The notes: generated by a model from the sequence alone, not told the origin. A DNA stretch of 64,000 bases from Amborella trichopoda (GCF_000471905.2 NW_006499912.1:4649231-4713230); one strand, 5' to 3'. Counted from the first letter of the stretch, positions 34,991 to 47,639 are shown. Program-made: numbers and translations.

Positions 34991-36425
34991 ACTTTGCAGA
35001 AAGGGCCAAGAACGGCCCGAGCTAACCCAGCCCAAGTATGCTCTATCTTGTTCTTTTTTGAAACTCTCTCTAGTATTTTATGAAACTCTCTCTCTCTCTC
35101 TCGTATTCTTATGAAACTCTCTTTCTCTCTATATGTCTTTTTAATTTGTTTAATTGAAAAAACTGTGATTCCCCATTGCAGAAATGCCTGCGCTATCAGA
35201 GACATGGGTCCAAGAACTCCAATTTGAATTTGTTTAATTTGAGAAAACTGTGATTCCTTGTGATTCCCCTTTGAAGAGAATGCCCGAACTATCAGAGACA
35301 AGGGCCCAAGAACCCGCCTCCAATTTGGATTTGAAGAACATGTATGCTCTCCCCTTGGTTTATTTTCTCTCTCTATCTCTCTCTCTCAAATGTTTCTTTA
35401 ATTTGGGAAAGGTTTTTTATGAAACTTTCTGTCTCTCTATCAAAAGTTTCTTTAATTTGAAAAATTGTGATTCTCCTTTGCATAAAGTGCCCGAGCTATC
35501 AGAGACCGGGGTCTGAGAACTCATCTCTCCGATTTGGATTTGAGGACCAAGTACGTTCTCCCTAGTTTTTAATGAAACCTTCTCTCTCTCTCTCTAAATT
35601 CTCTCTTTCTCTCTCTCAAGTATTTATTTAATTTGAGAAAATTGTGATTCCCCAAAAAGTGGTCAAGCTATCAGAGACAAGGGTCCAAAAGCCATCTCCG
35701 ATTTGGATCTCTTTTGCAGAAACTTGCTGAGCTATCAGAGACAAGGGTCCAATAACCCATCTCTCCAATTTGGATTTGAAGACCAAGTATGTTTTCCCTA
35801 GTTTTAATGAAATTCTCTCCCTCTAAATTATCTTATTCTCTCTAAAATTTTTTTCTCTCTCTCTCAAATGTTTATTTAATTTGAGAAAACTGCGATTCCC
35901 CAGAAATTGGCCGAGCTATCCGAGACAAGGGTCCAAAAACCCCTCTCCGATTTGGATTTGAAAGCCTAGTATGCTCACTCTCTCTGGTTTTTAATGAAAC
36001 TTTATCTCTCTCTTTCCTTCAAATGTTTCTTTAATTTGAGAAAACTGTGATTCCCCTTTGCAAAAAATGCTTGAGCTATCAGAGAGAAGGGTCCAAGAAC
36101 CGATCTCCGATTTGGTTTTGAATACCAAGTATTCCCTCTCCTTGGTTTTTAATGAAACTCTCTCTATCTCTTTCAAATCTTTCTTTAAGTTGAGAAATTG
36201 TGATATCCCCTCAAGAAAGTGCCCAAGCAATAAGAGACAAGGGTCCAAGAACCCATATCTGATTTGGATTAGAAGACCATGTATGCTTTCTTTAATGAAG
36301 TCTCTCTCTTTTAAATGTTTATGTTTCTTTGATTGATTCTATGATTTGTTTAATTTGAGAAAACCATGATTTCCATTTGCAGAAAGGGCTTGAATTATCA
36401 TAACCGGCGGTCCACAAGAGCATAG
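34925..36425 (+). repeat. Tandem array of exon-like units between CT tracts
   Basis: About ten imperfect units of 80-190 bp are present. Each has a (CT)n tract, TTTAATTTGAGAAAACTGTG, ATTCCCCTTTGCAG, then a 64-66 base block (GAGCTATCAGAGACAAGGGT, CCAAGAACCC, GATTTGGATTTGAAGACCAA) followed by GTATGCTCTC. Units start near 34990, 35150, 35240, 35465, 35640, 35712, 35885, 36045, 36195 and 36360. Each block looks like an internal exon (TTGCAG before, GTATGC after). In the 64-base form one frame is open and reads like MPELSETRVQEPISDLDLK. In the 66-base form this frame hits TGA. No host gene or start was found, so I treat it as a non-coding satellite-like array. Confidence 0.8.
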
Positions 36426-36429
36426 TCTC

Positions 36430-37930
36430 GCGACTAGTTTCTTGTGGACAACAATTCGACGAAACTGACAATTACGTCTGAGTGACTAAGTTGAAGTTCA
36501 AGGTCATGCGGTTGAAGTGCCGATCGCCTCAAAATTGGGCACGAACGCAACCTCATGGGCCTAGAAGACCCTTTTCTACACAAGCCACAAAGATACGCCA
36601 AAGTATTTGGCACCAACCTAAGTGGCTGAATGTGCCTTCGTGAATATTGATATGCAATTGATATATTTCACCTTTTCCTCGAGTTTCCTCTAAACTCTAT
36701 AATTAATTAGACAGAGTTCTTCATCTACCCATAAATTCAAACTGAACTTTTTATATTAGCTAAAGTTTTGTTAATATTTAAAATATATATTAATTTACTT
36801 TCTAATAACTTAAATTTTTTTATATATTTTCTAAAACCAAAGACGGCTAAAAAAACTCACTTTTCATCCCTCAATGCTTGCTCCATGGTTATTTTTCAAA
36901 GATGGGCAATGTTCAAGAAGGCGGATGTAGCTGCATAAGGGGCTAGATATACTTGGGCGGCCTAAGGGTTTGGGTATAGCCATATGTTGTTTTGTGCGTG
37001 TATGTGCATGCACACATAAGTGTGTGCGTGAGGTCTTGTAATAAATTTATAAAGACCAGCCTCTTTTTTTATTTATTTTTTCTTTTTGATATGTATTTGT
37101 GAGAGAGAGGTTTCAAACACTTAGGAGATATAGAGCGAAAGGGGAACATTGTATCGAATACTTGAAGGGAGCATATGAATCCGTGTGTATATTTGTGTGT
37201 GAGAGAGAGGCCATACATCGAACACTTGGAATGCGTCTTTTTTTTCTTCTTATCATATGTAGAAAGTAGATGGGATTCGAGAGAGAGGAAAAAGAGACGA
37301 GCAATACCGGGCATTCTTCATTTTATTCCGATAGATTTGAATTTATTTATTTATTATTAAGGGATGGCACTAAACGCTTGCCTAGGCACTTGCCTTAGCA
37401 TGCTTGCCGGGACCCCACCACCTAAGCAGTTCGTAAGCTAGGCCATCTAAATGGCAAGGCGGCCGAGTTTTCGTTCATTAAAGATAGGATACGTTATAAT
37501 GGGTAATTTAAAAAAAATAGTATGCAATAAGACCTTATACTATTAGTACAAAAAAGGTTCACATTTACCGGTAGTTGTTAGATGTGTGAACTACCCCTGA
37601 GGTTAGGAGTGGCACATGGCTCAGGTCAACCAAACATGAGTTCAGGTTTGGACCCAATGGATCGGTTCATCTATTTGACCTAGACCTTACTTGCCTTAGG
37701 TCAGGTCTCGGTCCACCGAGGGCCATAATATTTATGCATAAAACATGTAATATAACACACAACTTAATTTAGACCCACCAATGACCTAGACGTGACCCGG
37801 GTCTGGGTTCATTTCCCACTAGGACATAGTCAAAAGTGAAGAGCACACCGCATATCCATTTGGCGGACTCACTTAAAAATCAGGATTACATCGTCATTGG
37901 GAAAATTGTTTTGGGTTTTCTAGTCTTCAT
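36430..37930. other. Intergenic region with element fragments
   Basis: Region 37365-37470 has TTGCCTAGGCACTTGCC and GGCAAGGCGGCC phrases recalling the GC-rich MITE family, but its ends are missing. Region 37600-37830 (GAGTGGCACATGGCTCAGG .. GACCCGGGTCTGGGTTC) looks like a hAT-type fragment. GA and TG simple repeats lie at 36990-37210. No gene was recognised. Confidence 0.45.
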
Positions 37931-38480
37931 TTGCTCACGATAAATACTGAGGAGTACACCCACCTATATCTATCTCGTTTAGTTTGCTTGGAGTGCCCTA
38001 CCGCTTGTTTGGGTTCAGTCTCTCATCTGTTTTTGTTTGCAGACGTTTCTCTCTCTTCAGACCTAACCCTAGTTTTTTGTTACTGCGGCTTCAAGGTTTC
38101 CCTATGAAAATTCTCTGCCTTATCTTTTATTTCTTCTCTCTTTTATTTGCCTGTTATGTGTACTATCAAAGATAATACCCAAGTTCATCTTGGGTATTTT
38201 ATTTGTGGTTGGCTTTTAGTATGCGATCTCCGAAACCTAAACCCCAACACAAATGGAAGTCCTTGCCGCTGTTGTCAACGGTGTTTTATTTGGGTTGGAA
38301 CTTCTTGTGATTTTAAAACCCTAGGTTTATTGTGTTGCTTATTAGTGATTTCTTTAAACCCTAGATCGTAGTTTGAATGATTTTCGTATTTGGATACCCA
38401 TCTCTTGGTTTGAAACTGGGTTTTTCCATCATTTGCTTGTTGATTTCGAAGGGTTTGATTTATTGGGTTGATTTTGGCAG
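37930..38480 (+). promoter_or_regulatory. Leader region and 5' UTR intron of the UAP56-type helicase
   Basis: The sequence before the ATG has an acceptor (ATTTTGGCAG at 38471-38480) one base before the start codon. The 5' UTR is therefore probably interrupted by an intron. A plausible donor is CTTCAAG/GTTTCC near 38095. CT-rich stretches (38035-38060) and AACCCTAG motifs (38064, 38316, 38357), common in leaders of plant translation and RNA-processing genes, are present. The transcription start is not determined. Confidence 0.5.
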
Positions 38481-38481
38481 A

Positions 38482-41140
38482 ATGGGTGAAGCAAAGGACA
38501 ATGATACGTACCAGGAGGAGCTTCTCGACTACGAAGAGGAGGAGGAAATAGCCCCCGATTCCATCACGGCCAAAGGTGCCAGTGAATCGGTCAAAAAGTA
38601 AGATTCTTTGAGCTTTACACTTATTTTCTTTTTTTGTTTGAGTTTTTTTTTTTTGGCTTTTGGTGTTTTTATACCTTTTCTATCTTTTCATGTATCATTT
38701 TTTGCAGATATGCTAATATATTATTTTATTTTGTATTTGGTTTTGTGTTTTACAGTTCGTACTTATATCTAGTGATTGGGACAATCTACTTTTTTTTAGT
38801 GGACTTATGCTTTAATTCGGTAGATGCAGGGCTTGTATAGTGTTCAATTTTTTTTTTTGGTTTATAAGTGGGCTTATATTTGCTCGCTATTATTATGATT
38901 GCTTTTATTATTACTATCTTTCATTAGTTAACGCTGTTATTGATACTAGTTTAAAACCATAATTTGTGTTATTCTTATTATTATCGTTCTTATTTCTTGA
39001 GCTCCTTTTAATGTAAAAAGATGAACTATTTATTTTTATGAGTGGCTTAACCTATGAAAATTGACAACTGTCGTTCTCTCATTTCTGCTTATGAAACTAT
39101 TGTGCATGATTAACGAATTTATTCTTTCACATTGCGTGTCCTAGTTCGTGTGACAAATTGTTTGATTCTTTTGCTCTTCTAATTGAAACATGTTGGAGGG
39201 TTAGATGAATGTTATAGTTTCTTTGTATTGTACCAGTTTGATATATATTTCCTAAAGACCTTTGTGCATCGGTGCATGCATTTGATGATGTTCTACATTT
39301 ATCTGAATTTCACTTAAAATGCTTATTTTTATTTGTTATCATACTACAATATGATGCTGCTTTGTATATATTACAAAATTGATTCAATTTTGATGCATTG
39401 TGATGTGTTATTTTTTTTTTTTGAGAATTTCTGGAGTAATTTTTCAGTTGGAAATTATTGTTTTGGAAAAACAAATTATTATATAGAATTGAGAATATTG
39501 ATTTTGTGGTGCCTGATTGAGTTCTGCGCCTGACTTGTGGTGCCTGTTTGAGTTGCTGCTTTGATTAACATAAACTCGATGTCTACCCCCACCTTACTGC
39601 CCTTGACACTGTGCCAACTCTGGCAATTGAGTGGGAATGAAAAGATGAAAGTGGGTTTCACGGGTGAGAGAGATTTCTTGGGAAAGTGTGATTATAGCCA
39701 GCACAAAGGGCCCGTTTGGATTCTCAGAAAGACATTGAAAAAATCTAGTTCCTGCAAAATTCATTTCCTGTGAAACATATTTCGTGAAAAATAGATTTTT
39801 TTTGTTTGGATAGCATTTGGATGCATCTTGGGGTTCCCTAAATTTAGATATATTGGCTTCTCATATTGATTACTGTCAAGGAACATTGTATCTTAGTGAT
39901 CAAAAGATTATCAAGAAAAACGCCTCTAAACTTAAGGTCACCCGTCAAGGTGTATGAGATAGGGGTGGGAAAAAGGTCGGGTCGACTGTAGATCCGACTG
40001 GATTGGATTTGGATCCACCTCCGCTTGACCTTGACCTGAACCTGAAAAAATCCGGGTCCAGGTTTGGGTTCGGTTCGAATTCAGGCCCCGGCTTGGACCT
40101 TGACCTGACCTAGCTTGGTCATTATTTTAGATGCATTTATGATGCTTGAGAGGGGTTTGCTGCAAAAGATTTGTTTTAGAGATGGTTATGAGAAAATGCT
40201 CATAACAAAATGTCTCTATTTGTGGTGACATTTGCGAGCATTTTAAGGTGTTGGTAGTTAGTCAAAGGAAGCTGTATGGCTCCGTTCTATCCTTTATGTT
40301 CTGAGGGTTTTATGATTTCTATGTTGCTTAGATGTTGCTGATTTTCATTTTGCATGTGGTGACGTATTTTTTGGTTGCTTGTGAATGTAGGGGCTATGTT
40401 GGGATTCACAGTTCAGGATTTAGGGACTTTCTTTTGAAACCAGAACTTCTTCGAGCTATTGTGGACTCTGGATTTGAGCACCCTTCAGAAGGCAAATTCA
40501 TCACTGATCATACATGCATTTATTTAATATCTCATGAAATGCTAGTAGATTTGTTTCTTTCAGTTTGTATCCTATCTCATCGTGGTGCTTTTTATAATGA
40601 CTTCCTCTTGTGTCCATCTGTAAATGGTTAATTTGATATGATAGGTGGATTTCCCTTAGTTATGGGAAGTAATTATGACTGTTTTGTTATGATCATATGA
40701 ACATTTTTTTGATTGAATAGGAATGTTGTTAGGTTCCAAGAAATAAATTTTGACTGAATATTTTCTATTTGAAATATTTGAACTTTTTAGAATGTATCAA
40801 TGTTTTGTATGTTTTGCTGGCTTCATCATGGGATTCACCCTGGGATGTTGTGCTGCAGCGTCTAAATTAACTAGTCACCAAGTGTAAGCCTCAGTGATTC
40901 ATTATTTTTATGAGGTGGTCCTTTTACATGAATAAGCATGTGGCCTTTTCATAATTGATGGGGTACTATACGAGTATTTTTGTACGTATCCCATATTAAG
41001 TTGATGCGGTATGTATTGAAAAGAACTTTAGAACATTTTTGTACTTTGGACATGTTTGTTATGGGGTTAAATAGGAGGCTTTTTTGGGATTGTTTTAGTT
41101 GTTGGAGTTTTATGTTTTGCTGTTTTTTTTTTTGGAGAAA

Positions 41141-41190
<50 letters not shown>

Positions 41191-44100
41191 NNNNNNNNNN
41201 NNNNNNNNNNNNNNNNNNNNNNNNNNNNNNNNNNNNNNNNNNNNNNNNNNNNNNNNNNNNNNNAGGATTTGTGTTCCATAAACCCAAGTCCTGGAGAATA
41301 TGATACATGTCTTGGGTCATAGATTTTAGAGCTGAAAATTATATTCCGATTGGAAGAAGATTGTGTTTTCGAGCGTGTTTTCTTTTGGTTTCTATGCGTC
41401 TTGTCACTTCCCTCCTTCCCTGCTTTATGTGCATTAAGTATGCATAGCTGTTCAGGTTGAATTGGCAAAGTATTTTATGCAAAAATATCAATGATTCAAT
41501 CTTTTTTGGTGTTTATATTTGGATCTTGTTGTATTAATTTGCTATTTATCCAAGAACATGTGTTGCATTGTGCTTGATTGTGTCATTCTTCTATATCACA
41601 TTTTCCCTTTCATCATTTTTTCCCTTTATCTTATTGCTTGCTTGTATATGTTCAGGCATCTACTCTACCGATATGCGTTTTCTAGTTTCGTCTTTTCATT
41701 GCCTAATTGCCCATTTGAAGTCTTTACCTTTAGCAGCATGTAATCGTCTTAAACTCTTTGACAATATGATCGTTAGAAAGGGTAATAAATAACCCCTTTT
41801 CTGCAAAATATATGAAAAATGATAATTTTATTATATGTATATTTTGTTTGTATAGTCTAAATTTGTTGTTGCTAGTAAGTATAGTCGTAATAGATGAAAG
41901 TATAATGATAAAGGTGAACAGTTAAAAGCACCAGATTGCTCCTTAGCAACAAGAGAAAGATCAGGGTTGACAACTCCTGTACAATATGCTAGCCCCAATT
42001 TGGTGATTTTAGAACATGACAGGCTTGAAGTGGATCCAATTGAAGTGGATCCAAATAGGGTTCACATGATAGGGAGAGCATCGACCTTGCTCAAGACCAA
42101 GGTTGACAACTCTTCTGTACAATATACCAGCCCCAATTTGGTGATTGTAGAGTAAGACAGGCTTGACGTGGATCATAATATGGTTCATATGGTAGGGAGA
42201 GTGTTGATTTTTGGTGTATCTGAAATGTTGTCTTGCTAGGTTCATTAGCAATGGCATGTTGGATCATTAGTTGCAATTCAGTCAACTTAGTAGTCCATGG
42301 CCTGAGTTAGAACCAAGCCAGACAGCTGGAGCTTCATGCAGAGATTAATATGTTGATGAGAGTTAGGCGCTTTATATGTTATTAGTGGGTTGAACAGATA
42401 CTAGTCTGATAATATTTTCACCAAATAGCGGATTTTTCTTGTTATAAGTAACTTGTATGTATTTTGAGGGGATATGGCTTTTTGTTGTTTGGTACCATAT
42501 GTGCACCTTGGTTCCCACTATTTTTCTCAGTTATGTTCATCTAATGATGACCATATGGTTGTGTTGTTTGGCTACTTTTGTTCCTTTTTTCCCCCAAACT
42601 TTGTCTTTTGTTGGTTTCAGTTATAGTTATTTGTCTTTTGCCAACTATTGAAATTGCCTCTGGAAATATTTTTATTCAATTAATGAGGGGAAGTGATTTG
42701 GGACGGTTTTAAAGGGTCTTGTAATGATCTTTTTTGATTGTAGACATATTCTTTTTGGGAGTAAAAGAAGATGGTGATCTTTTTCCCGAACTTGTAGTGA
42801 TCATAAACAACCAACGGTAACTTGGCTTTTTTAACGTTGTATGAACAAATGGATTGGGGCCTTCTTTTATGAAATGTCATTCTTGCCTTTGTAGGTGATG
42901 ACATTCATTGAAAATTTGTCTTTACAAGAAAACTCAGGAGAGAGGGACCATTCAGTTCATAGAAAAGCTGGACACAGGACTGATTGTTACCTAACCTCTT
43001 ACTTTATATATTTACTTCCCTTAATCACTTCCAATCCACATTTTGTAAATGCTTCATCATTTGCTCATGTGCATTGATTGTTTTCTGGTGGGAATTATCC
43101 GATATTCTTGTACCATTTCTGGTGGAGTTCCAACTTTTTTTAATCACAGATTATCTTTTACAAGCTTACTTGATCAGCAAGTGCTTTTTTTCTCTCTCCG
43201 TGTGGGACATATATTGTTTTATTTTGTGTTCTCAGATTTCTATTTAGTGGGTGCTGGTTTTGAGGCAAGGAATTTGGGAGCTGCAATAGCAATGTCGGAA
43301 TGCTTGTGTTGTGGGCACTGGGCTTTGTTTCTGCATTAGGAATTCTGACTTTCAGTACGTTTGCCCCTGTGACAGTTTAATGAGTTTGATAGATGATTCC
43401 TTTTGCCTTGATCATATCATCTCTTAGCGGCCGTTTCAATCCTAATTTTGAGTGTGTTTGGTGGCCAAATACCATTGATGATAGAGAACACCAAAAGCTA
43501 TTTCTCCATTTATTTCCTTGAGTCGTTTGGGTTCTGTTCTCCTGCTTATCATGGTTGGCTGCATGATCCCATTATGTTTGGCCTGCTACCTTTAGAGCTT
43601 TCCGAGTACCATCTGAGTTCAATCTATGCAAGCTATGTATAGTTCATGGATGCAACAGAGTTCAATCTATACAAGCTATGTATAATTCATGGATGTCGCA
43701 GGTGCCCTTTCTTTGGAGATAATAGCATATGTGTATATCTGGTGTTGGACGTCGAATCTGTTCAATTTTATGAAGCTTACTACATCATAGAAGGGCTGAT
43801 TGGCTAGCATCTCAGTGCCTTTGTGTTTTTTCCCTCTCAGATTGCCAGAGAACATGTATTTTTCTGTGTGTAGGGTGGATTGGATCTTATTTATGCCAGT
43901 ATTTTGTTTGAATGTGGATCTTATTTGTATTCTACTCAATTGTATTATTTTGTTTGAAGTTACCATCCTACATATTGCTGGTATACTCAAACTGTGTTGC
44001 CCTTGTGGAGTTATTATTAGAAAAAAGTAGTAAACCTCGTTCTAAAATGCGAGTAGTACATTTCTGGGATCCCTTTTTGCATATGGGATCTCAATTGTTC

Positions 44101-46245
44101 CTAGATTTAATTGAGCACGGTGGTTCTTATAATGTTACTTGCATTAGTATGTAGTGGTGAACTTTCAGAGAATGCTCTCCTGGTGGTAAACTAATAACGG
44201 AAGTTTATTGTGATAACATTTGAACGCTGGTAATTTTAATGGTGTTACTACTGTATTTTGTCTTCAAATGTGGATGTAGTGCTTTAAAATTGTGGATTTT
44301 TTCCCATTCTGTGCTGAATTTGACTTCCCTATGTATTAGTGTAGTCTCATTACTTAAATTTTGTAAATTTTTTGTTAACTTGCAGGTAATATCCTACTTC
44401 TATACTCCTGCATTAGGAGGCGATAATTGGTTTGGTAACATTTCAAATAAGGATACAGACGGTGATTTTGTACTTACTGAGGGTTTCCTTCGCTCCAATT
44501 TGTTTGGTACTCCATCAGTGCAACACGAATGCATCCCTCAGGCTATCCTTGGGATGGATGTCATTTGTCAAGCTAAATCGGGGATGGGGAAAACAGCTGT
44601 CTTCGTTCTTTCAACCCTGCAGCAGATTGAGCCAGTTACAGGTCAAGTTGCTGCGCTGGTTTTGTGCCATACGAGGGAGTTGGCATACCAGGTTAGATAT
44701 CTAACCTGCATCTATTCTTTCTCATTTTTTTTTTTTGTTTTGTGAATTTTGTGAGAATGAACTAGGTGTGAGAAATCAGGTGAACATCTAAGATTATCAG
44801 AATTTGAACTGAAATTTACCTGATTCTTGCAGATTTGCCATGAGTTTGAGAGGTTCAGCACTTATTTGCCGGATATTAAAGTTGCTGTATTTTACGGTGG
44901 AGTGAACATCAAAACCCACAAGGAACTGCTTAAAAATGAGTGCCCTCACGTTGTTGTTGGCACCCCTGGGAGAATTTTGGCTTTGGCAAATGATAAAGAC
45001 CTTAACTTGAAGAATGTCAGGCATTTCATTCTTGATGAATGTGACAAGATGCTTGAGTCTCTTGGTACGTATTTGCAGCATCCGTTTAATTTGGGAGGAC
45101 CACTTGATTACCATTAGTTTGTTGCCATGGTCTTAGTAGTGGTGGGTTTTCTTTTTAGTTTCTTCATCCTTATCATCCCCATTTGGTTCTTGGGTGTATG
45201 TCTCTAGATATGCGGAAAGACGTGCAGAGCATTTTCAAGATGACTCCTCATGACAAACAGGTTATGATGTTCTCGGCTACGCTCAGCAAAGAGATTCGAC
45301 CTGTATGCAAGAAGTTCATGCAAGATGTATGTCCTGTGGCCAGCTCACCTTCTCGAATTTATCGATCTTTTTATTATCACAGATATCTGGAGCAGCTATT
45401 AGATTGTAACATCGCTGAAGTTTAACAGCGAAATTGGATTCTTAGTGCTAGTATTCCATCTAGATTAGTGGGGTTTCCCTTTTTAATTTCTTCTGTGGGA
45501 CTCTAAAATTTTTATATGTTAGTAATTAGTTGGGATCAGGGCATTGCTTTTTGTCCATCATATGGTTATTGTGGGTGGGCTTGGGTGGTTGGTTTTGGTA
45601 TTTATCAGTATTCTTTGTCTCTTGTTCCACACTCTCTCTTTAGGGTTAGTTAGCTGGGTAGCTCTTTTTGCCTGGTTCTGAGTTGCTTAGCGCCTTTGTG
45701 GTTTAATACCATAAGCCTGTCACCCCCTAATCTATTAGTTACATATAAATGGCATCCTTGTTGGACTGGTTTCCCTAGGCTATCATATCTTAGAATGGGT
45801 ACTCTCACTTGGTTGGCCCTGGATATTGAGTTTTGGAGGTTGTTCAGCGTCATTGATTTGGTACTGGATTCAGAGTTGAGGGCCAGCTGCTAATCTAGTT
45901 TAACCTGACATTTCTTCCATTTCAGCCCATGGAAATATATGTCGATGATGAGGCCAAGTTGACTCTTCACGGACTCGTGCAGGTAACTCTTTTATTCTTT
46001 CGCTCTTTGTTTACTATAGATGTATTGAATGCCCTCCTTATTTGATTTCTTTTTATGCAGCACTACATTAAGTTGAGCGAGCTTGAAAAGAATCGCAAGT
46101 TAAATGACCTCTTGGATGCGTTGGATTTCAATCAAGTTGTGATCTTTGTTAAGAGTGTGAACAGAGCTGCTGAGCTCAACAAATTGCTTGTGGAGTGCAA
46201 TTTTCCTTCTATTTGCATCCATTCTGGGATGTCTCAAGAAGAAAG
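38482..46245 (+). CDS. UAP56/SUB2-type DECD-box RNA helicase, C-terminal exons not found
   Basis: Nuclear ATP-dependent RNA helicase needed for spliceosome assembly and TREX-mediated mRNA export. Exons: 38482-38597, 40391-40491, 44519-44691, 44833-45064, 45208-45326, 45926-45982, 46061-46245, encoding 327 residues before a split codon. Motifs: acidic N-terminus (residues 12-22), Q-motif area [12 protein letters not shown] (69-80), Walker A AKSGMGKT (91-98), HTRELAYQ (123-130), TPGR (174-177), DECD (198-201), SAT (230-232), VIFVKS (motif IV, about 293). DECD instead of DEAD marks the UAP56 family. The family is about 430 aa, so roughly 100 residues with motifs V and VI are missing; no matching exon was found to 64000. 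Intron 2 is GC..AG (AAG/GCAAAT at 40491-40492); the others are GT..AG. No stops or frameshifts occur in the seven exons, so constraint is still visible. It is either a functional gene with a last intron over 17.7 kb or a recently truncated copy. Confidence 0.93.
38598..40390 (+). other. UAP56 intron 1
   Basis: Contains a GGGCCCGTTTGGATTCTCAGA stretch at 39709 typical of MITE ends, and at 39963-40130 a hAT-like fragment (AGGGGTGGGAAAAAGGTCGG .. GACCTTGACCTGACC). No complete element boundaries were found. Small ORFs are low complexity. Confidence 0.5.
41144..41263. repeat. (AT)n microsatellite running into an assembly gap
   Basis: About 46 bp of pure (AT)n are followed by 73 N (41191-41263), inside UAP56 intron 2. 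ORFs crossing it are artefacts. Confidence 0.95.
41966..42220 (+). repeat. Tandem duplication of ~136 bp in UAP56 intron 2
   Basis: Two units each read GTTGACAACTC, TGTACAATAT, AGCCCCAATTTGGTGATT, GACAGGCTTGA, GTGGATC and GGTTCA..ATGGTAGGGAGAG. The first has an additional internal GAAGTGGATCCAA duplication. Confidence 0.8.
44363..44392 (+). promoter_or_regulatory. Candidate recursive splice site in UAP56 intron 2
   Basis: TTTTTTGTTAACTTGCAG is immediately followed by GTAATA: a good acceptor (AG at 44384-44385) and a good donor (GT at 44386-44387) back to back, 133 bp before the acceptor that joins exon 3 in frame. If used as an ordinary acceptor, the 133 added bases shift the frame and meet TAA soon after. 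If used as a zero-length exon, it would split a 4-kb intron whose own donor is the weak GC type. No transcript evidence is available here. Confidence 0.4.
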
Positions 46246-47639
46246 GTAGGGTGGTGTTTCTAAGCACTCAAATTGCTAAATTTAGTGAGTTTATAGTTAA
46301 ATCATTATACATTTTTCTGATGTTGATTTAATAAGAAATGTTTTATTGATCAAACTTTGTAGCTTCTAAACAAAATCGCACATTCTAAGGTATTAAATAA
46401 AAAAACATTTTAAAGATCCTATGGCAGATGTTGGGAAGATATTTTGCCTGTGTATGTTTGCTATATGTATTGCACTTTTTGGCTTGGTCAATGGTGGGAT
46501 CTGAACATGGGGATGGGTGTTTTGCAGTTATCATTACCCTGATCATTCAAGTTAGGAGCTCAATCACGTGTCTTGTAGTGGGAACCTATGCCTTCATATA
46601 CTTAGTTTTCTCTTCTTTACACCCCCTATGTTTCTATTTATTTACGCAGATCAATTTGAGATGTGCCTTTCGAAAAGTGAAGTGTTCACTGTGATATTAA
46701 TTCTTGTATTGGACACCCCGGTTTCTCTGAATTTTTGAGTGAAAAGATGGCACAATATCCTTTGTCACCTGATACTTGCGTACTCATCAGTTATGTTATT
46801 CTTCAGTATTATTTCTTTGTTTGTTTCTGCTTTCAACTTTATAGTCACATCTTTGGTGAAATGAAATACAACTTTCACAATTGCATTATATGTTTCTTCT
46901 TCTTGCATTTTCAGTTTTCTCATCCCTTGTGCATTTATATTTCATCTATTTTATTGATATTTTACTCTCTTTTAACTGATAAGCTTGTCATAGATTGCTT
47001 TAATGCGCTCCTTGGCCACGTTGCTGGACATGGTCCAATGATCCTAGTTTGAACTTGTAGAACCTGGTTGAATAAAGATTTTTAGTTATTATTATTTCTT
47101 TAAATCTCTTTGTAAATGAATTTAACCTTTTTTGTATTGTTTGCATTTTGATAACTAACGTTACTTGGAGATTTTTTTTTCTACTTTTTTTCAAGTCATC
47201 TATTGTTATGTACTATTATGGTATGTAATTTGTGGTTGGTGCTTTAAGGGTGGATGCAATGGAAGATGCTCATACGTGACCCATCAGTACATGCTTTGTT
47301 GTGGTTGTGATGACGTGCCTTACATAGGATGGTTGGCAGTGATTTAGGAATGGGGTGCAAGATTTGTGACTTGTTGTTTTGCTTGTTGCAAGATTTTGTG
47401 ATGTGCTCATTGATTGAATATTGGAAGTAAGATAGGTTGCCTTTATGAGATTTTTGTGACCCTAGCTTAAGCTTGTAAGTAGGTGAAAGAGAGATTTTTT
47501 TACTTTATTATAGTCATTAAGCTCTTCTTAAATGTTTTAAGCCTTTGCCCATTTTTATGAATTTAGATATGGTGTTTGTTATGTGCATTTTTTGATTGTT
47601 GATTTTATGTACCAATATGACCTTATATTGTTTTATTTT
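46246..47639. other. Sequence after UAP56 exon 7, no further exon seen
   Basis: Starts with donor GTAGGG. I looked for the expected next exons (a helicase block resembling LTRYKSFKEG, then DLVGRGID and HRVGRAGRFG) in the forward frames and did not see them here or further right. The region is AT-rich intron-like or intergenic sequence. Confidence 0.5.

Noticed and set aside
34861-35301. 146-codon minus-strand ORF rich in Glu/Arg
   Set aside because: Translation of CT microsatellites and array units; not supported as a protein.
34925-36425. CRISPR-like array
   Set aside because: Units are long, imperfect and plant intron-like, without conserved short repeats and unique spacers; the genome is eukaryotic.
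40949-41468. ORFs of 107-133 codons on both strands with Tyr-Ile repeats
   Set aside because: Translations of the (AT)n microsatellite and the N gap.
44239-44745. 168-codon ORF that includes the helicase Walker A region
   Set aside because: It reads intron 2 through into exon 3. Homology begins only at VQHECIPQ, and the join from exon 2 requires the acceptor at 44518.
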